In this document: positions 9,778 through 18,915 of the stretch, piece by piece
Numbering within the stretch: the stretch's first letter is position 1
How the letters are laid out: the number at the start of each line of letters is the position of its first letter
Assembly (NCBI RefSeq): GCF_017545445.1
Contig: NZ_JAFWOM010000040.1
Location: forward strand, 1-33,350
Reading direction: 5' to 3'
DNA: 33,350 nucleotides
DNA from: Fibrobacter sp.
GTDB lineage: Bacteria; Fibrobacterota; Fibrobacteria; Fibrobacterales; Fibrobacteraceae
The notes under the pieces: generated by a model
Told to the model about the DNA's origin: nothing
What the model saw: only the letters and a program-made list of their open reading frames with translations
The model's database searches: none
Program-made: the position numbers and the translations under genes

Positions 9778-11565
9778 TTACTTCTTTGCTTTTGCGGCGT
9801 TCTTTTTAGACTTCGGCGGAGCGCTGATGGACTTCTTGAAGAGCTGCATGTCGCTCAGATACTTGATCGCTTCGTTCAACTGCTTGTCGCGCTTGAGCGA
9901 GAACGCCGTGCTGACAGAGTCGTTTACGAATGCCGTCAAGAGTTCGCGCTTGATGCCGTCCTTGATGTAGTCCTTGTTCGCTTCGAACTGGGCATCGCGG
10001 TTATCTTCAAGTGCCTTACGCATTTCATTGATGCGCTTGACGAGTACGGTGTCCGAAATTGTCTTTGCGCTGTCGCCCATGTAGTTCTGTTCGCGGATGA
10101 TGCTCTTTTCAAGCTGATCCACGCCTACAAGTGCGTTGCTCTTGACCTTCATGAAGTTCGTGTCTTTTTTGCAGAATTCCTTGAACTGCGTAAAGAGAGA
10201 ATCTGGCACCACCCAGTCTGGAGTCATTTGGACTTGTGCTTTTTCGAGGCTCGGACGAATCTTGACGGCGAACTTGAAATACATGGCCATACGTTCTTGC
10301 ACTTGGACGACCCACGGCATCGGGTCGAGTTCCACGTCAACGTCCGGCGTAATGCCGCCGCCGCCAAACATCATGCGGCCATTGTTTGTATAGAAAGTGT
10401 CACGCGCGGCGGTGTCTTTCTTGACGGAATCCGCCTTGGCGGTGTCCTTTTCTTCGTCATCGACGTCTTCTTCTTCTTGAAGTTTCAGTCCCTTGATGCC
10501 GTTTTCAGGCTTGTTGATGCAACGACCGAAGGGGAGATAATAGAATGCGGTCGTAAGCTTGAGGGCGTTGCCTGCGTTATCCAACGGGAAGATTGTCTGT
10601 ACGGAACCTTTACCGAAAGATGTCTTGCCGACGATTAACGCACGGTCCCAATCCTGAAGTGCACCGGAGACAATTTCTGCGGCACTGGCGGAACCCTGGT
10701 TCACGAGGACGACCATCGGAACGTCCGCCTTGAGCATCGGGTTGCGACGAGATGAACTTTCCGTTTTTTGCGTGCGTCCGCGAGTGCTAACGATGACGTT
10801 ACCCGGCTTGAGGAACAGTTCGCTGATTTCAATCGCTTGGTTCAAAAGGCCACCCGGATTGTAGCGCATGTCGAGGATGAGCTTTTTCATGCCCTGCTTC
10901 TGCAAGCCGCGGATAGCGTTTTCGACATCGCTTGTGGTCTTGTCGCTGAATGTCGCAAGCTTGATGTAACCGATGTCCGGCGAAACCATGCCGTAGTAAG
11001 GGACGGCGTGCACAATGATTTCGGCTCTTGTAATCGTGAAATCCATGAGGTCAGGAACGCCTTCGCGTTCGATAGCAACGGTCACGTCTGTACCGATTTT
11101 ACCGCGGAGCTTGTTCACTGCATCGTCGAGCGAAAGACCCTTGGTGTCCTTACCGTCGATTTTGCGGATGCGGTCGCCAGCGCGGATGCCGAGCTTGAAT
11201 GCCGGAGTGCCGGAGAGCGGTGAAATAACCGTGAGAATGTTGTCACGGAGGCTAATCGTAATGCCCACGCCACCGAACTTGCCTTCCATGGAAACTCTAA
11301 GGCTTTCGTAGTCCTTGGGGGCAAAAACCGCCGTGTGCGGATCCAAAATGTTTCGAATACCATTGATGGCTGCGTCCGTGATTTCTGTCGGGTTTACTTC
11401 TTCGACATACTTGCGGTTCACTTCGGAGAGAACCTTGTTCAGGCGCGAAACTTCATCGTAAAAATCTCCAGGAGGAGTTTTCTTTTCGGTAGCGGCGTTC
11501 GCAAAGCAAAGTGCGGACAGCGTCGCCATAAATACAGAGCGGAAACAGAAAGATTTAAACATCAT
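9778..11565 (-). CDS. C-terminal processing peptidase, S41 family (CtpA/Prc type)
   Basis: A periplasmic serine protease that trims or degrades envelope proteins. The 595-residue product has a signal peptide (cut near 24, FANA-ATEK), a PDZ domain at about 93-175, and the S41 catalytic domain. The Ser-Lys-Gln set is visible with family spacing: Ser294 in QGSASAAE, Lys319 and Gln323 in GKTSFGKGSVQ. An acidic, lysine-rich insert (about 365-395, EEEDVDDEEK onwards) lies late in the protease domain, and a helical C-terminal extension follows (about 430-595). Two ATGs stand in tandem at the start; there is no ribosome binding site, but a TATCTTTA box lies 4 nt upstream. It is the first gene of the minus-strand operon. 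Confidence 0.9.
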   Translation of the reverse strand: MMFKSFCFRSVFMATLSALCFANAATEKKTPPGDFYDEVSRLNKVLSEVNRKYVEEVNPTEITDAAINGIRNILDPHTAVFAPKDYESLRVSMEGKFGGVGITISLRDNILTVISPLSGTPAFKLGIRAGDRIRKIDGKDTKGLSLDDAVNKLRGKIGTDVTVAIEREGVPDLMDFTITRAEIIVHAVPYYGMVSPDIGYIKLATFSDKTTSDVENAIRGLQKQGMKKLILDMRYNPGGLLNQAIEISELFLKPGNVIVSTRGRTQKTESSSRRNPMLKADVPMVVLVNQGSASAAEIVSGALQDWDRALIVGKTSFGKGSVQTIFPLDNAGNALKLTTAFYYLPFGRCINKPENGIKGLKLQEEEDVDDEEKDTAKADSVKKDTAARDTFYTNNGRMMFGGGGITPDVDVELDPMPWVVQVQERMAMYFKFAVKIRPSLEKAQVQMTPDWVVPDSLFTQFKEFCKKDTNFMKVKSNALVGVDQLEKSIIREQNYMGDSAKTISDTVLVKRINEMRKALEDNRDAQFEANKDYIKDGIKRELLTAFVNDSVSTAFSLKRDKQLNEAIKYLSDMQLFKKSISAPPKSKKNAAKAKK

Positions 11566-11569
11566 GCGT

Positions 11570-11577
11570 TAAAGATA
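11570..11577 (-). promoter_or_regulatory. Promoter box directly before the S41 protease gene, near-leaderless
   Basis: The minus strand reads TATCTTTA, then ACGC, then ATGATG. Only 4 nt separate the box from the first ATG and no Shine-Dalgarno is present. Confidence 0.4.
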
Positions 11578-11610
11578 CAATTTCCTTTAAAAAAACACCA
11601 CCTTATAAGA

Positions 11611-11640
11611 AAAAAACCGACTAAGAATAGCCGGTTTTTT
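11611..11640 (-). terminator. Intrinsic terminator of the sigma factor gene
   Basis: The minus strand reads AAAAAACCGGCT, loop ATTCTT, AGTCGGTTTTTT: a stem with one wobble pair and a T-run, 40 nt after the sigma stop codon. Confidence 0.8.
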
Positions 11641-11679
11641 GGAGAAAGGAGAGTTATGAAACTTGTTTGGAGGAAAATA

Positions 11680-12531
11680 TTAAGCAGCTTCGTTGAGGAG
11701 GCGTTCCACGTTTGCTTCGCGGAGCTTGTTCAAGGCGTTTTCCTTGAGCTGGCGGACGCGTTCCTTGGAAAGACCCACCATCGGAGCGATTTCCTTCAAG
11801 TTCAAGTCGGAATCCATCTTGAAACCGTAGTAGAGCTTGAGGATTTCCTTTTCCTGGTCCGAAAGATTGTCGTCCATCACCTTGTTGAACACGTCAGCGC
11901 GGTTGTGCTTGCGGGCGAGTTCGTCGGTTTGATTCTGAACGTCAGAAATGGTATCGCCAAGCGTTGCATCTCCTTCTTCGCCTACCGGGGTGTCGAGCGA
12001 CGAAGCGGAGTTACCCATCATCAAAATTCTTTCAATTTCGTTTGCTTTGTACTTAGAAAGCCCTTCGAGTTTGTTCACATTGACGGTGTAAGTTCCGCCA
12101 ACCACTTGATGAACGTCCTTGGCATGACGGTTGAAACGGCTGAGCATCAATTCCTTTTCGGCGCTAATGCGGATCATGCGACCTTTTTCGGAAAGTGCAC
12201 GGGTGATGTTCTGGCGGATCCACCACACGGCATAGCTGATAAACTTGATGTTCTGGGAGCGGTCAAAACGGCGTGCTGCTTCGATGAGGCCCATGTTCCC
12301 TTCGTTGATGAGTTCCATGATGTCGAGACCGCGTCCTTTGTAAAGATTTGCGATATTCACGACGAAACGCAAGTTTGCGTTGACCAACATGTCCAAGGCG
12401 GCTTTGTTACCTTCTGCAGATTTCTTGAGCAAAATAGTTTCCTGTTCTCTTGTCAGCAACGGGTAACGTGCGATGTCGCTCAAGTATTGCATGTAAATGT
12501 CTTTCTGATCTCGATTGTTAAGGGTTTTCAT
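11680..12531 (-). CDS. RNA polymerase sigma-70 factor, short RpoD/SigA type
   Basis: The 283-residue product begins directly with region 1.2 (YLSDIARYPLLTREQE) and lacks region 1.1 and the non-conserved insert. Regions 2.1-2.4 span about 52-115 (NANLRFVVNIA to AVWWIRQNIT), region 3 about 116-175, and region 4 ends with the helix-turn-helix LSKERVRQLKENALNKLR (254-271). This architecture and length match the primary sigma factor of Bacteroidetes, though a group 2 factor cannot be excluded. A strong AGGAGG precedes the ATG and a perfect TAAATTTG lies 27 nt upstream. It is divergent from the histidine kinase. Confidence 0.9.
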   Translation of the reverse strand: MKTLNNRDQKDIYMQYLSDIARYPLLTREQETILLKKSAEGNKAALDMLVNANLRFVVNIANLYKGRGLDIMELINEGNMGLIEAARRFDRSQNIKFISYAVWWIRQNITRALSEKGRMIRISAEKELMLSRFNRHAKDVHQVVGGTYTVNVNKLEGLSKYKANEIERILMMGNSASSLDTPVGEEGDATLGDTISDVQNQTDELARKHNRADVFNKVMDDNLSDQEKEILKLYYGFKMDSDLNLKEIAPMVGLSKERVRQLKENALNKLREANVERLLNEAA

Positions 12532-12558
12532 GGGTAACCTCCTGTTCTTTTACGTATT

Positions 12559-12566
12559 CAAATTTA
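12559..12566 (-). promoter_or_regulatory. Promoter box of the sigma factor gene
   Basis: The minus strand reads TAAATTTG, a perfect TAnnTTTG, 27 nt upstream of the ATG. Confidence 0.5.
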
Positions 12567-12686
12567 CCTCCAGTTTGATTTCCTTGTGTCATCAATCGGA
12601 ATGCTGCGTGCAAAAGTTAAATTGAGTTTTTGTTAAAAATGTTCGTGATTTCTGTCATGGAATTGTCATAAAGCATGTAAGTTTTG

Positions 12687-12694
12687 TAATTTTG
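12687..12694 (+). promoter_or_regulatory. Promoter box of the histidine kinase gene
   Basis: TAATTTTG, a perfect TAnnTTTG, ends 15 nt before ATG 12710. No Shine-Dalgarno lies between. Confidence 0.45.
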
Positions 12695-12709
12695 ACTAAA
12701 TTTTTGACC

Positions 12710-13927
12710 ATGAATGACAATCGTTCTACATTTTGTAATGAAAAAAGTGCTGGCTTTATCCAGAAAATGCGAAACTTCCTCTCTGTCTTGCAAGAGATGG
12801 ACTTTGAACGTAATGAAGAAAAGGTTCGTAAGATTCTGGAGGACGACCGTGAATTTATTCGGTTCCCGATTCCCATTTTTTTGCCGGCGCTCCTTATTTG
12901 GCTGTTTATGCTTCTGTTCCCGCTGGTGTTTATCATGGACCCCTCAAACGCCTCTAGCGTCAATTTAAATGGTCTCCTTACCTTCTATTTTCCGTTATTT
13001 TGTACATTGCTTATCTTTATGCTGAACCAGAGGTACTTGGTCCCGCTTTGTATCTTTAAAAAACGTTACGGCTTGTATTTCCTTAGCAACTCGGTCTTGG
13101 TGTTTGCTACGCTGTTCTTGCGTGAAGTGATGTTGTTTGTAATGGAACGGACTCCGGACGATGGCGTCTCTTATTTTTTTGATGCTTATTGCTTTTCTTC
13201 GCTTAAGGGTCATTTTAGCTTTGGTACTGTGGCAACTTTTGTAATGCTGGTGAGCCTAGTTTGTCTGATTTGCGTCTTTTACCACCTGACGCTTCGTCAG
13301 ATTATGCGAGCTTTTATTTTGCGTGAGCAAAAACGCATGGGCCTCCAGTATGAACTGGATTTTTTGAAGAATCAGTTGAGTCCGCATTTTCTCTTTAATA
13401 CGTTGAACAACATTTCTGCTTTAATCCAGATTGATCCGAAACGCGCTGAAAGCTCCATGAACAAACTTTCGCAACTTTTGAGAATGATGCTTTACCAGGT
13501 CAAGGACAAGTACATTACATTGCAAGAAGATGTTGATATTTTGCAAAAGTATGCTGATTTGGAAAAACTTCGTTTGGACGAAAGCTTTGATTTTGTATTT
13601 GATGTAAAGCTTGAAAATCCGAACGTGATGATTGAACCGCTTTTGATGATGCCTTTGATGGAAAACGCGATGAAACATTGCGTGAATCCGAACGGCAAAA
13701 GTTTTGCGCATGTGTCGATTACGCAATCGGGGAATGAGGTGCATTTCCATTCCGAAAATTCCAATTTCCCGAGAAAGTCAGGACGCAAAAATGGCGGGCT
13801 AGGGCTTACGACATTCGAAAAGCGGCTAGACCTGATGTATCTCGATGCTCATGAGTATTCTGTGAACATTGTCGATGATATATATATAAGTGATTTGATT
13901 TTACATTTGAAACAAGAAAATTCATAA
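12710..13927 (+). CDS. LytS/YehU-type membrane sensor histidine kinase
   Basis: ATG 12710 is taken as start; a TTG at 12692 is in frame but overlaps the promoter box. The 405-residue product has four hydrophobic segments (about 52-76, 86-106, 121-145 and 171-192), a short helical linker, then the His_kinase domain. The phospho-acceptor is His226 in FLKNQLSPHFLFNTLNN. A later N-box, PLLMMPLMENAMKHCV (about 310-325), and a short glycine-rich loop, KNGGLGLTTFEKRL, complete the ATPase part. Kinases of this type usually pair with a LytTR-domain regulator; none is adjacent, so it is an orphan here. The sensed signal is unknown. Confidence 0.85.
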   Translation: MNDNRSTFCNEKSAGFIQKMRNFLSVLQEMDFERNEEKVRKILEDDREFIRFPIPIFLPALLIWLFMLLFPLVFIMDPSNASSVNLNGLLTFYFPLFCTLLIFMLNQRYLVPLCIFKKRYGLYFLSNSVLVFATLFLREVMLFVMERTPDDGVSYFFDAYCFSSLKGHFSFGTVATFVMLVSLVCLICVFYHLTLRQIMRAFILREQKRMGLQYELDFLKNQLSPHFLFNTLNNISALIQIDPKRAESSMNKLSQLLRMMLYQVKDKYITLQEDVDILQKYADLEKLRLDESFDFVFDVKLENPNVMIEPLLMMPLMENAMKHCVNPNGKSFAHVSITQSGNEVHFHSENSNFPRKSGRKNGGLGLTTFEKRLDLMYLDAHEYSVNIVDDIYISDLILHLKQENS

Positions 13928-13977
13928 AAATTTAATGAACCCCTTTACATTTCAAAAAAATTATTGTAGTTTATTGA

Positions 13978-14001
13978 GGCCTTGAGTTTTTGCTCAAGGT
14001 C
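13978..14001 (+). terminator. Hairpin after the histidine kinase gene, possible terminator
   Basis: GGCCTTGAG, loop TTTTTG, CTCAAGGTC: a nine-pair stem with one wobble, followed by a T-rich but interrupted tract. It could also be a leader structure of the downstream secreted-protein gene. Confidence 0.5.
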
Positions 14002-14092
14002 GTTACTTTTATTATTTCGCTATATCTTTTGCTATATCGTTACGGCTGATTAAGCCTGTTTATTCAAAAAAATCAATATAAAGGATAGTCCT

Positions 14093-15379
14093 ATGATTAA
14101 TAGGATGTTTAAGGGTATTGCCTTGATGGGTGCCTTGTTTGCACTCAATGGCTTTGCCGCTGAATGCAAGGATGTCGTGCTGTATTCTAACGGTAACGAT
14201 AAGGGTCAAATGATTGAATCGGGGATGACTTTCCCGGAGTTGCCTGAATGGAAGGCGAACTGGGGAAATCAAGATGGAATGAATGCTCCGTATATCCGGT
14301 TGTCTGGCATGAAAAATTTGCAGGATGATTGGAAAGGGCTGCTTTCGTTCCAGTCGCTTCCGCTGCATGTCGATGGCGGTGTGCTTCGTTTGAAGGTTCA
14401 TGCAACGCAAAACGCAAGGTTTGGCGTATGGCTTGTGAACTCTTCGGGGGTAAGCGACGTCCATTACGTCGGCTTGACGGCGAATCGGACGCAATCGCTT
14501 GAAATTCCGCTTGCGAATTTGGGCGTGACGGGTGCGGTCGATGTCATGAATGTGGGAATCGGGCTGTTCCATGTTCCGCAATATCAATATACGACTCTGT
14601 TTATTGATGATGTCGGATTCAGCTGCGTTAAAAATAACGCTGTTGCAAGCTCGTCTTCTGCGGTATCTTCTTCGTCGGTTCATGCAAATGACGATTATTT
14701 GGAATACGAATTCTCCAATGTCGAATCGTGGTCGGAAAAGCGCGATGCACGTTTCTTGCCGTCTGCGGAATCGAATTTCACTGCGGCATATTCCGCACAA
14801 AAGAGGGATTCGCTTCTTTCGAAAACGAATGTAAACTTTGTTGTCAGCGAACTAGAACACTTGAAAATCGTGAATACGGTTCGTGCGACCGACGTGTTGC
14901 CAGCGAAATCAAGAACATCATGGTACGATAATTTGTACTCTGTCGTTCGCAACAGACTTCGCGAAAACGTGGTAGCGAATCCGAAGCAGCTTTATTTCGA
15001 AGCCGAAGCGATTGCGGCTGCGTCGGATTATACGGTAATTCCGTTGCTTGTCGCTGATTTGGACTATGCGTACAATGCTTGTGCGGATTCCCTCTGCACG
15101 ACAATGCAAATCGTGAATGCACATTTGCTTGAAGCGGGGCTGCCGACTTCTTTTGTAAGAGGTTCTAAGGCGAGCTTTGTGTTGGATCCGTATTTTGTCG
15201 TGACGAAACAAAGGACTTTGCCTTCAATTTCCGTATGCGTTTCTGGGAAATGCAACTCGCTTCCGATGAAGGGAAGAATGGATTTGGAATTTCCTTCGTC
15301 AGGGAAGCAAAAGGTTGTCGTCAAGATGAAAAGCGGTGGACGAACTGTTGAACAGAATTTATTCGTGGAGGTGAAATAA
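14093..15379 (+). CDS. Secreted protein with CBM-like N-terminal domain and Ser-rich linker
   Basis: I do not recognise the family. The 428-residue product has a signal peptide (cut near 23, GFAA-ECK), then a beta-rich domain (about 25-180) resembling the jelly-roll, CBM-like domains common in Fibrobacter secreted proteins. A linker rich in Ser (184-196, ASSSSAVSSSS) leads to a second domain of unknown type (200-428) that contains four Cys, possibly disulfides. The last base of its stop codon is the first base of the next ATG (TAATG), so the downstream hydrolase is translationally coupled, and the two probably work on the same substrate. A weak AAAGGAT ribosome binding site precedes the start. 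Confidence 0.7.
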   Translation: MINRMFKGIALMGALFALNGFAAECKDVVLYSNGNDKGQMIESGMTFPELPEWKANWGNQDGMNAPYIRLSGMKNLQDDWKGLLSFQSLPLHVDGGVLRLKVHATQNARFGVWLVNSSGVSDVHYVGLTANRTQSLEIPLANLGVTGAVDVMNVGIGLFHVPQYQYTTLFIDDVGFSCVKNNAVASSSSAVSSSSVHANDDYLEYEFSNVESWSEKRDARFLPSAESNFTAAYSAQKRDSLLSKTNVNFVVSELEHLKIVNTVRATDVLPAKSRTSWYDNLYSVVRNRLRENVVANPKQLYFEAEAIAAASDYTVIPLLVADLDYAYNACADSLCTTMQIVNAHLLEAGLPTSFVRGSKASFVLDPYFVVTKQRTLPSISVCVSGKCNSLPMKGRMDLEFPSSGKQKVVVKMKSGGRTVEQNLFVEVK

Positions 15380-17892
15380 TGATGCGTTATTTGTGGCTTG
15401 CTATTGCTTCTTTGGCGATTCTCCTTTCGACAAACGTCATGGCTGCGAATAAGGATTTTTCGTTCTATGTCGATGCAACTAACGATAAGCTGTGCTTGTC
15501 TTTGTTTAATCTTAAAATTCCTGGTAATGCGGGAGTGGATGCTCAAAGAGAAGTCTGTTCTGTTGGCTATAATTCGATCCAGATTCGCGTTATTGACGCT
15601 CCTGAAGATGCGAACTTTCCGAAGGGTATTTATTTGGAGCGTCCCTTCTTGATTATTGATGGGATCAATTTGGACCCGGTGGAAAAACGGACGCTTACGG
15701 ATCTTGAAGAAGATGTCCAGCAGATGGGACTCCCTAAGATGCTCAAGAATTTAGGATATACGCCGATTCTTGTGCAGTTTACGGAAACTGTGCGGATTTC
15801 GCTTCAGCAGAATTCGGATGTTTTGAGCCGATTGTTCGCATTCTTGAACGATAACCGGCTGATTCCTTTTCCGGGGGCTCGAGAAGATGGCTTTATCGTC
15901 ATGGGGATAAGCCAAGGCGGCGTGATTGGTCGTTATGCGGCCTATTTATATGATATACACCGCAAGGCGACTGATGCTCCGATTCGGATTTTCTCTTCGC
16001 TTGATTCTCCGCATCAGGGGGCGGTTATGCCGAAAGGTTTGTTCAATACGGTGGCTTTTTGGAGCGATGAGGGCGGATCTTCTGCTGCGGAAATGTTCAA
16101 AGATATTTTGATGAGTCCCGGAGCTGCTGATCTTTTAGTCTATGAAAACAAGTGTGACGATACATATTGCTATTCAGTGCCAAAAACAAAGGGTCGCTTT
16201 CTTTTTGACGATTATCGCAAAGCCGCCGAATACAAGGGATTCCCGACGGTGCTTATTGCGCAAGGCCAGTTGAAGGGGGGTAGCCCAGAGCATGCGAATG
16301 AATATTATCGCTTGGGCCGTCATGTTGAAAAGGGACCGTTTTCACTTGGTTCCGCGATTAGCCGTATGTATTATTCCGATAAGGTTGATGGAACGATTGC
16401 TTATAACCGCAAAAAAGAAGGATCTGATGATGAAAGCCGATTGGAATTTACTGGTACAACCGAATATGACTTTATACAAGGTTCCACGTATCCGTTTGCG
16501 AGAACAATTTACAAATCGCTTCGCGAAGGATTCTTGGATGCCATACCAGAAAGCATGAATGCTGATGTATTGTTTTTTCGCGTGAACCTGAATACCTCTT
16601 GGATTTATGATGAGTTGATGCAGGATCGCAGCACGTTTATTCCGACGGCAAGTGCCATGGACATGAAATGCAATGGCGATTTGGCGATGCGATCGGAATG
16701 CGGGTTTACGCAGTCGTATCAAGGTTTCCCGTTTGAAAATCCGGGGAATAGGAGTACGGCTACTGCTACATTTGCTGTAGATCCGACGCATCCGCGATTT
16801 AATGAACCTATTAGCGGTCGTCATGTTGAAATGCCGTTGTCGTCCGGAACTTTAAATGTGGCTGCACTCGAAGGAATGCAGGTCGATATGTGGCGAATCT
16901 TGTGCGAAGTGGCCAAGTATGATTACGATTTTAGCTTAGGGCAGTTCAGGAATCCAAAGCTGGTTGGAGTATTCTCGCCGAATACATCGTGTATGGACTT
17001 GAGCAAGATGCCGGATATCATTCTCAATGCGGGTGCCGTTCAGGAAACTCCTTTTGCGTATGCACGTTATGATTATAATGCTACCGCGACTGAAAAAGAT
17101 TCTGCTGTGAAGTTTGTTTCTCCTGCCGGTTGGAAAAAAGTGGCTCTTTGGGATAATGGTGGAGACATTCAGAAGAATACATCTTTTGAGGTAGATGTCA
17201 AAATCGAAAATCCGAAGGGCAACTGGATGAAGGCGGAATTGCTACTTTGTCATATAAAGGCGTGTAGGTCCTATTTGCAGTTGAATGAAATTTCAGTTCC
17301 TCTGGATGGGATGACGCATACATTGCGTTGGCAGATGCCGCAAAATGACGGTGCGTTGAATGGACTTCGCTGGTTCAGCTTGGTCATCAATTCTGATGGC
17401 GCGGATGTGACGATTTCGAATCCTCACATGGTCTTGAATACAAGAGGCGATTTCGCAATGCCGCCAAGGATTGAGTCTCCCATTATTTATCCAAGTCGGT
17501 ATGATTACTTCCCGTGGACTGATGAAACTCATTTGAATCCGTATAGCGATAATTTGGGTTCTGGCCTTGAAATCAAGTATGATAAAGCGCGTCGCGGTAT
17601 GCATATTGAAATAGGCAAGATGGTGTCAATGGACGATTACACGAATCTTGTTGTCGATTATTGGCCGGGAACATGCCAAAAAACATTGGCTTATTTTGAC
17701 TCCAAAAAGCTACAAAATGCAAATCTTGCAAACGGTAGTTTGCAAAATGGATTTGTTCGCAAAATTTTACCTTTGACTGAAATCATCGACCAAAATATAA
17801 CGCCACAGGGGTCTAAATCCGCTCATCGCTTGAATTTGCAGTCGGTTACCCCTCATGAGCGTTGTGTAGTAAAATCTATTATGTTGCAATAA
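15379..17892 (+). CDS. Secreted alpha/beta-hydrolase, lipase/esterase-like
   Basis: The 837-residue product has a signal peptide (cut near 22, VMA-ANKD). It then has an alpha/beta-hydrolase core with the nucleophile elbow GISQGG (Ser178), preceded by a strand (FIVM) and followed by SLDSPHQGA (207-215), the pattern of PGAP1-like and bacterial triacylglycerol lipases. The acid and base are not certain; a His in DPTHPRF or GRHVEMP is a candidate. From about residue 570 a beta-rich region follows (NTSFEVDVKIENPKGNW onwards) that looks like a carbohydrate-binding or jelly-roll domain. AGGAGGTGAA precedes the ATG. Possible roles are an esterase on acetylated plant polysaccharide or a lipase; substrate unknown. 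Confidence 0.7.
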   Translation: MMRYLWLAIASLAILLSTNVMAANKDFSFYVDATNDKLCLSLFNLKIPGNAGVDAQREVCSVGYNSIQIRVIDAPEDANFPKGIYLERPFLIIDGINLDPVEKRTLTDLEEDVQQMGLPKMLKNLGYTPILVQFTETVRISLQQNSDVLSRLFAFLNDNRLIPFPGAREDGFIVMGISQGGVIGRYAAYLYDIHRKATDAPIRIFSSLDSPHQGAVMPKGLFNTVAFWSDEGGSSAAEMFKDILMSPGAADLLVYENKCDDTYCYSVPKTKGRFLFDDYRKAAEYKGFPTVLIAQGQLKGGSPEHANEYYRLGRHVEKGPFSLGSAISRMYYSDKVDGTIAYNRKKEGSDDESRLEFTGTTEYDFIQGSTYPFARTIYKSLREGFLDAIPESMNADVLFFRVNLNTSWIYDELMQDRSTFIPTASAMDMKCNGDLAMRSECGFTQSYQGFPFENPGNRSTATATFAVDPTHPRFNEPISGRHVEMPLSSGTLNVAALEGMQVDMWRILCEVAKYDYDFSLGQFRNPKLVGVFSPNTSCMDLSKMPDIILNAGAVQETPFAYARYDYNATATEKDSAVKFVSPAGWKKVALWDNGGDIQKNTSFEVDVKIENPKGNWMKAELLLCHIKACRSYLQLNEISVPLDGMTHTLRWQMPQNDGALNGLRWFSLVINSDGADVTISNPHMVLNTRGDFAMPPRIESPIIYPSRYDYFPWTDETHLNPYSDNLGSGLEIKYDKARRGMHIEIGKMVSMDDYTNLVVDYWPGTCQKTLAYFDSKKLQNANLANGSLQNGFVRKILPLTEIIDQNITPQGSKSAHRLNLQSVTPHERCVVKSIMLQ

Positions 17893-17922
17893 CGCCCTAT
17901 TGCTCTTATAAACAAATCATGG

Positions 17923-17930
17923 TATATTTT
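17923..17930 (+). promoter_or_regulatory. Promoter box of the lipoprotein gene
   Basis: TATATTTT (then G) with TTG at 17900-17902, 20 bases upstream. It lies 28 nt before the ATG at 17959, which has AGAAGGA as ribosome binding site. Confidence 0.45.
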
Positions 17931-17958
17931 GTGTAAGAACAAATAAGAAGGATGAATT

Positions 17959-18723
17959 ATGAAAAAAGCAATACTTTTCGGCGTTTTGTCTGTGTTTGCA
18001 TTCTCTTTGTGTGGTTGCTTGAATCCGCACTTGAGTTCGATGGGGGCATCGCAGATGATTGTGGCCCACCAGCCGCGTCTTGCGGTCAATGGCGATACTT
18101 CTGCAATGACGATGTCGATTGATGCTTATGGCGGTGCTAAGATGTCTGGCCGTAACATCAAGGACGGGTTTACCGGGGGAGCGACTGCTTCTCTGAATTA
18201 CAGGCCGCTCGGATTCTCTTCTCCGCTTTACGTGGAGGCTGCGTTTGGCGGCAAGGGCGGAAATGCTTCGTTTGACTGTACCGAAGGCGGTAAATGCAAT
18301 GACCTTTACGAAGCATGGCTTGACTATCCTGAGGGGAAGAAGAAGTATTCGTTCTGGAATTTGCAGGAACGCATTGCGGTCGGCGCAGACTTTGACGCAG
18401 GCCCTGTGATTTTGGGACTTGGCGCTGGTATCCAGATTTTTGAAGGTGGTGGCGATTTTGACGATATTCGCGACGAATTGGGCAAGGAGATGGCTGAAAA
18501 CGATGACGAAGGATATGGCGTAAAAGTCTATTCTGCGGCACGCATTGGAGCTAGGCTTGGACAATATGGCGCAATTATGTTGGAAAGCGATATCATGTGG
18601 CTCAAGACATTGAATGTCGGCTTTATGCTGAACTACTTTCATCCGTCAGGATTCCATGGTGGAGTTTTTGCCGCAGAAAAGGTTGGCTATGGTGTGAATT
18701 TCGGCAAGACGTTTAGCTTTTAG
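17959..18723 (+). CDS. Outer-membrane lipoprotein, beta-barrel-like, hypothetical
   Basis: The 254-residue product begins with a lipoprotein signal peptide with lipobox LCGC (Cys20). The mature part has alternating polar/hydrophobic strands rich in Gly and aromatics (for example VILGLGAGIQIFEGG, AARIGARLGQYGAIML, GFHGGVFAAEKVGYGVNFG) and ends in Phe (KTFSF), as expected for an outer-membrane barrel. A Cys pair (FDCTEGGKC) may form a disulfide. I do not recognise the family. It has its own promoter box and a downstream hairpin, so it is probably a single-gene unit. Confidence 0.65.
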   Translation: MKKAILFGVLSVFAFSLCGCLNPHLSSMGASQMIVAHQPRLAVNGDTSAMTMSIDAYGGAKMSGRNIKDGFTGGATASLNYRPLGFSSPLYVEAAFGGKGGNASFDCTEGGKCNDLYEAWLDYPEGKKKYSFWNLQERIAVGADFDAGPVILGLGAGIQIFEGGGDFDDIRDELGKEMAENDDEGYGVKVYSAARIGARLGQYGAIMLESDIMWLKTLNVGFMLNYFHPSGFHGGVFAAEKVGYGVNFGKTFSF

Positions 18724-18787
18724 CTGAATTGTTTTGCTTGTAAATTCAATTATCGGATTAATTCGAATTTCTTGTTGGGAAAAAATC

Positions 18788-18818
18788 AAGGATATCGGGT
18801 GAAAACTCGATGTCCTTT
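18788..18818 (+). terminator. Strong hairpin with GAAA loop after the lipoprotein gene
   Basis: AAGGATATCGGGT, loop GAAA, ACTCGATGTCCTT: 13 pairs with two wobbles and a GNRA tetraloop. The T-tract after it is short, so it is a terminator or an mRNA 3' stabiliser. Confidence 0.6.
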
Positions 18819-18843
18819 CTACGCATTTTGTAAGCAATGGTTC

Positions 18844-18872
18844 TTGACTTTTTGTTTGGGCTAGAGTATATT
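18844..18872 (+). promoter_or_regulatory. Canonical sigma-70-like promoter of the C25 protease gene
   Basis: TTGACT (18844-18849), 17-base spacer, TATATT (18867-18872). This is the clearest -35/-10 pair in the window, 43 nt upstream of ATG 18916. Confidence 0.6.
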
Positions 18873-18915
18873 CAAAAGTAGGATGAGATTCAATAAGTAT
18901 TTTGTGGAGGGTGGT

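Noticed and set aside
11335..12537. Plus-strand ORF of 400 codons across the S41 and sigma genes
   Set aside because: It runs antisense through two well-supported genes and the terminator between them.
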